Source: Rhynchopus euleeides
Lineage: Eukaryota; Euglenozoa; Diplonemea; Diplonemida; Diplonemidae
DNA length: 64,000 nt
Assembly (NCBI GenBank): GCA_963210315.1
Contig: OY723323.1
Location: 1,116,001-1,180,000, forward strand
Direction: 5' to 3'
The position numbers and the translations under genes are program-made. Below the pieces are notes generated by a model. It was given only the letters and a program-made list of their open reading frames with translations, was not told the origin of the DNA and did not search any database. This document shows, piece by piece, positions 59,776 through 64,000 of the stretch (positions are counted from its first letter, which is position 1; every line of letters starts with the position of its first letter).

Positions 59776-60698
59776 TTAGGGGCGGCCACGATAAACACCA
59801 CACAGAGGGGGGCAATGGGGGAGGGCCTCCTGTGCTACTCCCGATCGCCCTTCCGCGATCCGGCGCACATCGTCTCAAATCACACTAAAAAGGGGGACAG
59901 CCTTTAGCGTGAACCCTCCGGGGTTTCAAACGAAAGACTGACCCCTGTTGGCCGTCCCTTGTTCCCCCCGTGTGTGGTGAGTGGTTTCAGCAAAGCAGAT
60001 CAGCACGCACAGTGTTTTTTTTTCGCTTTCATGTTCTTCCATTTTCGTTTTTTTAAAATAAAATGTTCTTCTTCTTCTTCCCTCCTCCGAGTTACGAAGT
60101 GACGAAACGCCTCAGCAAGGCAAGTCGCGAAAGGTAACACGGGGGAGGGGACCACCACACCTTCTGTATCTTTTGGACTAACACCCCCTGGTAGTGCACC
60201 GCTCCCCAAAAGGGCCCTCAACACGGCCTTGGTGCACAACTGTTCAACGAGAGATACGATTGCTTTGAGCGTTTGTATCGTATTTTTTTCCGCTGGGCAC
60301 GGTGATTCCACCACATAGCAGGAGGCTACGATTCCCCTCCCCCAAACACGCACGTCAGCCATGCCGTTGTGCCAAGTTTGGAAGCCAGGAAAATCCAAAG
60401 GCCGCGAGCGCCACGCTATCCCACCCACCCACCCACCCACCCCACCCTGCATCTGACTTGCCCTTTGTTATCCCCCTTTGTATGTGTTCGTCTCTCGCCC
60501 AACACCTGGTACCCGTACCCATTCCCACCAGGGTCAGGTGAGCGAGTTATTTTGTTCTGTTATGTTCAGTGATTCTGAACGGAAAAAAAGCGCGTTTGCA
60601 GGTGGTGGTGGTGGGGGTTTCATGAATGAATCGGCCTGTCCCGCCAAAACACAACCCCCCAGTGGTGGTGGTGGGGAGGGGGCTGGGGAGCTAGATAA
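59776..60698. other. Intergenic
   Basis: Unassigned sequence with (TTC)n at about 60067 and a CCCACCCA tract at about 60421. No supported gene. Confidence 0.45.
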
Positions 60699-61016
60699 TT
60701 TTTGGTAAAACACACCCCGTGTGGTAGAGAAAATACGGCAAGAGTCTCGGTGGGTCGGAAGAGCAGATGGTTCCCGCAACAGCTCCCGGGGAGCGGCGGG
60801 TATTTCGCATAGGATGCCGGATGTGTGAACACGTTTGTGCGGTTTGCCCTGTGTTGTGTGAACATATGTGTATGTGTGTGTGTATGCTCCACCCAACCCG
60901 ACACATTTTCTGTACTTCAGACAGGTAAGGTCACTCGACACGCGGGGGGGGGGGGGGGGGTTTGTTGTGTGTTTTTTCTGCCAGCCGACATCACTAGCGC
61001 CAGCGAGAAAAAAAAA
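60699..61016 (+). repeat. SINE-like A-tailed repeat, type c, copy 2
   Basis: Near-identical to 47817-48124, ending in A8 followed by (TAAAA)n, an A-rich tail typical of a retroposed copy. Confidence 0.8.
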
Positions 61017-61028
61017 TAAAATAAAATA

Positions 61029-61198
61029 AAAAGCGCCCTATCACTTCACAGCTACAACCGCTCTGATGAATTTCCTTTTGTTTGTTGCGTTGACGCTTCT
61101 ACACAAAACCCTGAACTGATCACACCCTGAGCCTGATGAAGGGTGGGGTTAGTGTATAGAGCACGTTTGGTTGCAGCTGTGGTGGGGCGCTTTCCGCT
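61029..61198 (-). repeat. MITE-like repeat family B, copy 3
   Basis: Inverted relative to 44041-44213 and about 90% similar by eye. It starts directly after the A-rich tail of the preceding SINE-like repeat. Confidence 0.75.
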
Positions 61199-62100
61199 CA
61201 CACGAGTGTGCTTCAGGGGATAAGATAGGTCTGGTTTTCCGGTTTTCAAAACCAGGGTTTCCCGGTTCCCGGTTTTCTGGAAAAAAAAAAAAGGTCGGTC
61301 TCATTTTTGGCGGGTTTTTTTGTGACTTTGGGACAGTAGAACAGTCAGAAAAAACGCCATAAAAAAATAGAAAGTGACCCCATCGTGATCCGCACAGAGC
61401 TCAAATAGTCCAAAGAAGGCAGAGAAGCGGAGAAGAAAAATGGACCTAGCGGGTGGCCCGGTGGGTGGTGATGCCCTCGTCATGCAGGTCTCTTCTGTTT
61501 TGAAGGTGCACACATGGTGGACTCCAGCCACCCTAGCGAGTGTCTAAGAGGGGTCTAAGACTGCAGTCTGTACTGAAGACGGGAGTCTATTTTCCAGCTA
61601 ATTTACGCTAAGACTCCCGCTGGTTGAGATTCATGGGAGACACACGGTGTACTCCAGCGGAGGTAGGGTAACCTCCGCTGGAGTTCACCGTGTCGTCTGC
61701 CTCTGTGCAGCGTCACTCGGTGCCATCGAATACATGGCGACAGCCCACCAACTCGAGACAGATCTGCTTGTCTGGAGGGCTGAGACGAGAACACGAACGA
61801 ATTTCAAGCAGTCTTGAAGGTCGCCAAGCCTATTGGGGGCAACTAACAGATGAGATTTGTTTGTTGCCTGTCGTCACAGCTAGCCCATCTCCTCGATAAC
61901 GGAATGTGTGCAGAGATCTCGTGGACCCTTTGGCCATTCTGTCGTGCACCCACTCCACCCACAACGCACACCTGTCACGAGTGGTCGCTCCCCCGTCCTC
62001 CTCCACCCTGAAGGTTGAACCCTCAAGGACCAGTGATCTCCTGCTGGCCGGGCTGCGATCAGCGAAGCCTTCCTACTTACAAGCGAATCCAGACTGTAGG
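61199..62100. other. Intergenic
   Basis: Includes short TTTCCGGTT-type repeats (61228-61280) and an inverted pair GTACTCCAGCGGAGG / CCTCCGCTGGAGTT around 61650-61685. No supported gene. Confidence 0.45.
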
Positions 62101-62160
62101 GAACAGATGTTCACTACCGTGGCCTCCGGCGGCTGGGGGGCTCCGCCCCCCAGACCCCCC
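62101..62160 (+). repeat. CTCCGGCGGC hairpin repeat, copy 4
   Basis: GAACAGATGTTCACTACCG and the standard hairpin; almost identical to copy 3. Confidence 0.85.
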
Positions 62161-62473
62161 TGCGTAAAAAAATTACACCAGACCGGTTTTTTGGCCGAGA
62201 GTCCAAACTTTCAAAGCAGCTGCTGCGCCTGCCCCACCAAGCAGCCTCAGTACGACAGGACGCGCGCAGGCACCGGGCCCTCTCAGATTCTGGGAGGGTT
62301 TGCGCGGGTCGCGCGCGCCGAAGGCGCGCGCGAAAAATTTTCAAAACCAGAAAAACCGGAAAACGGCGCCAGAAAAAAAGTCTATCTTATACCCTGGTGT
62401 GCTTAAAAATAAAAAAAAAATAAAGCGATTTACTAATCGCCAACTCGCGATCAGGCGTTTCCAGGCAGAAAAC
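62161..62473. other. Short intergenic stretch with GCGCGC hairpin
   Basis: Holds GCGCGCCGAAGGCGCGCG (about 62308), similar to a GCGCGCGCGAAGCGCGCGCG hairpin at about 58006, then an A-rich segment. No gene. Confidence 0.5.
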
Positions 62474-63237
62474 AGTGCGTGCTAGATCACGGTTTGTTAC
62501 GACAGAGCGACCAGAGCAGACTTCGACGCAGGTGCTAGATCACCGCCTTTTACCACAGAGCGACCAGAGCAGACTTCGACGCAGGTGCTAGATCACCGAA
62601 TTTTTTACGACAGAGCGATCAGAGCAGACTCGACGTAGGTGCTAGATCACCGCCTTTTACCACAGAGCGACCAGAGCAGACTTCGACGCAGGTGCTAGAT
62701 CACCGAATTTTTTACGACAGAGCGATCAGAGCAGACTCGACGTAGGTGCTAGATCACCGCCTTTTACCACAGAGCGACCAGAGCAGACTTCGACGCAGGT
62801 GCTAGATCACCGCCTTTTACCACAGAGCGACCAGAGCAGATTTCGACGCAGGTGCTAGATCACCGAATTTTTTACGACAGAGCGATCAGAGCAGACTCGA
62901 CGTAGGTGCTAGATCACCCCTTTTACCACAGAGCGACCAGAGCAGACTTCGACGCAGGTGCTAGATCACCGAATTTTTTACGACAGAGCGATCAGAGCAG
63001 ACTCGACGTAGGTGCTAGATCACCCCTTTTACCACAGAGCGACCAGAGCAGACTTCGACGCAGGTGCTAAATCACCGAGTTTTTTACGACAGAGCGATCA
63101 GAGCAGACTCGACGTAGGTGCTAGATCACCGCTTTTTACCACAGAGCGACCAGAGCAGACTTCGACGCAGGTGCTAGATCACCGAATTTTTCTACGACAG
63201 AGCGATCAGAGCAGACTCGACGCAGGTGCTAGATCAC
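62474..63237. repeat. Minisatellite of about 54 bp, two alternating unit types
   Basis: About 14 units starting GTGCTAGATCACC. Type A has CCTTTTACCACAGAGCGACC and CTTCGACGCAG; type B has GAATTTTTTACGACAGAGCG, ATCAGAGC and CTCGACGTAG. A and B mostly alternate, giving a period of about 107 bp. The last unit ends at the ATG of the following reading frame. Confidence 0.9.
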
Positions 63238-63239
63238 CC

Positions 63240-64000
63240 ATGTCGGACATGCACCCCCACGACATGGACTGGTTGGGGGTGCCAGTCGTGACGGGGTACG
63301 GGGATCCGGAAGTGGCAGTGGACACCTGCGTGTTCACGCCACACTGCCAGGCGGAGCACACCTCGCGGGGAAGGGGCCATTGCAGCACTTGCGGGCGGGC
63401 GGCCTGTAAGACCTGCATCCGGGCTTTCCTCCCGAAAAACGTGTCTGGGGATTTTGTGCAGGGTTTGGGGGAACCGACGTGGGTGTGCCCGATGTGCGCG
63501 ATGGAGCAACATCGCGACAATCCCCCGGGGGACACTCGGGATCCCGACTCCCTGTCCCTCTCGGAGGACCCCCACGACGCGTCGCTGGGGGCGTCGGACG
63601 ACGAGTCGTCGCTGAGGCAGCCGGGTGTCGACACACAGGGGGAACTGCGCGCGACGATCGCCGCTTTGGCAAAACGGGTGGACACGCTAGAGCGCGAGAA
63701 GCCCCCCCTCCTTTTGCGGATCCAGCAACTGGAGTTTGAGACTAAAAATCTCAAAAAGCAGCTGGGGGCCACCCTGGCACCGGAGTTCTCGCCTCACACA
63801 GTGGGGACATGGCGGGACCTGGAGGTGCCCGCGATCCGGGAGAAGATCCGGGACAGATGCAGGAAGGCCTTCAGGGAAGACGCCCTGCCCGTGAACATCG
63901 AGGACGCGAAGGCGTACGAGTACGACGTCGCACAGTATCTCAGCACACTGACGAACACACTGGACCTCATCACCGACGGCGAACCCCCGAAGGAGGGCAT
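63240..64000 (+). CDS. Cys/His-finger and coiled-coil protein, 3' end outside window (253 codons seen)
   Basis: ATG 63240 (MSDMHPHDMDWLGVP) lies directly after the minisatellite, and the frame stays open to the right edge. Residues about 32-94 hold a Cys/His cluster (CVFTPHC, H-C-STC, CKTC, WVCPMC) like a PHD/RING/FYVE-type zinc fold. An acidic Ser/Asp linker (about 100-135) and a coiled coil (about 140-180) follow, then a charged helical part (IREKIRDRCRKAFRED). Zinc finger plus coiled coil downstream of a tandem array recalls a gag-like first ORF of a retroelement, but a host gene is possible. The opposite-strand frames here are poorer in composition. Confidence 0.65.
   Translation, partial: MSDMHPHDMDWLGVPVVTGYGDPEVAVDTCVFTPHCQAEHTSRGRGHCSTCGRAACKTCIRAFLPKNVSGDFVQGLGEPTWVCPMCAMEQHRDNPPGDTRDPDSLSLSEDPHDASLGASDDESSLRQPGVDTQGELRATIAALAKRVDTLEREKPPLLLRIQQLEFETKNLKKQLGATLAPEFSPHTVGTWRDLEVPAIREKIRDRCRKAFREDALPVNIEDAKAYEYDVAQYLSTLTNTLDLITDGEPPKEG

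Overview
The window looks like nuclear DNA of a GC-rich, intron-poor, repeat-laden protist. It carries a 13.9 kb uninterrupted gene for a secreted/membrane EGF-repeat protein, an APE-type non-LTR retrotransposon with reverse transcriptase and RNase H, several families of terminal-inverted-repeat (TIR) elements, SINE-like A-tailed repeats and long minisatellites. I see no bacterial operons, no CRISPR array and no convincing tRNA or rRNA. Pyrimidine-rich tracts ending in CACAG sit just 5' of several start codons, so cis- or trans-spliced leaders are possible. Lineage is not decided: a euglenozoan (diplonemid-like), haptophyte or other alveolate/stramenopile-type flagellate would all fit.

Layout. 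1-19,860: a local family of polytopic membrane proteins with a ubiquitin-like domain. Copy 1 is cut by the left edge but otherwise open, copy 2 has a TGA and a frameshift, copy 3 is a multiply broken pseudogene, and a C-terminal scrap lies at about 5.0 kb. Between copies 2 and 3 sit a short MITE, a 1.2 kb TIR element (9.08-10.26 kb) and, abutting it, a 6.5 kb element with 240-bp TIRs (10.26-16.73 kb) full of minisatellites. 21,016-34,938: the giant EGF/TIG multi-pass membrane protein. 35,026-43,658, minus strand: a non-LTR retrotransposon with a coiled-coil ORF1 and an ORF2 carrying OTU protease, APE endonuclease, RT and RNase H. The two ORFs are in the same frame and separated by a single UAG inside a perfect short hairpin.

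45,406-56,844: three copies of a small unrecognised gene of about 190 codons. The 5' flank of the second copy has been split by 4.5 kb of stacked elements landing in its poly-C tract (47.69-52.23 kb). 53.8-63.2 kb: mainly MITEs, palindromic AT-rich elements, G/C homopolymer regions and a 54-bp minisatellite. That minisatellite runs directly into an open reading frame with a Cys/His finger and coiled coil (63,240 to the right edge).

The genes do not form one pathway. The main signals are (i) birth-and-death evolution of two local gene families, (ii) a retrotransposon with an unusual gag-pol junction, and (iii) recurring mobile-element architecture tied to poly-C runs, including a MITE that became an in-frame part of a gene.
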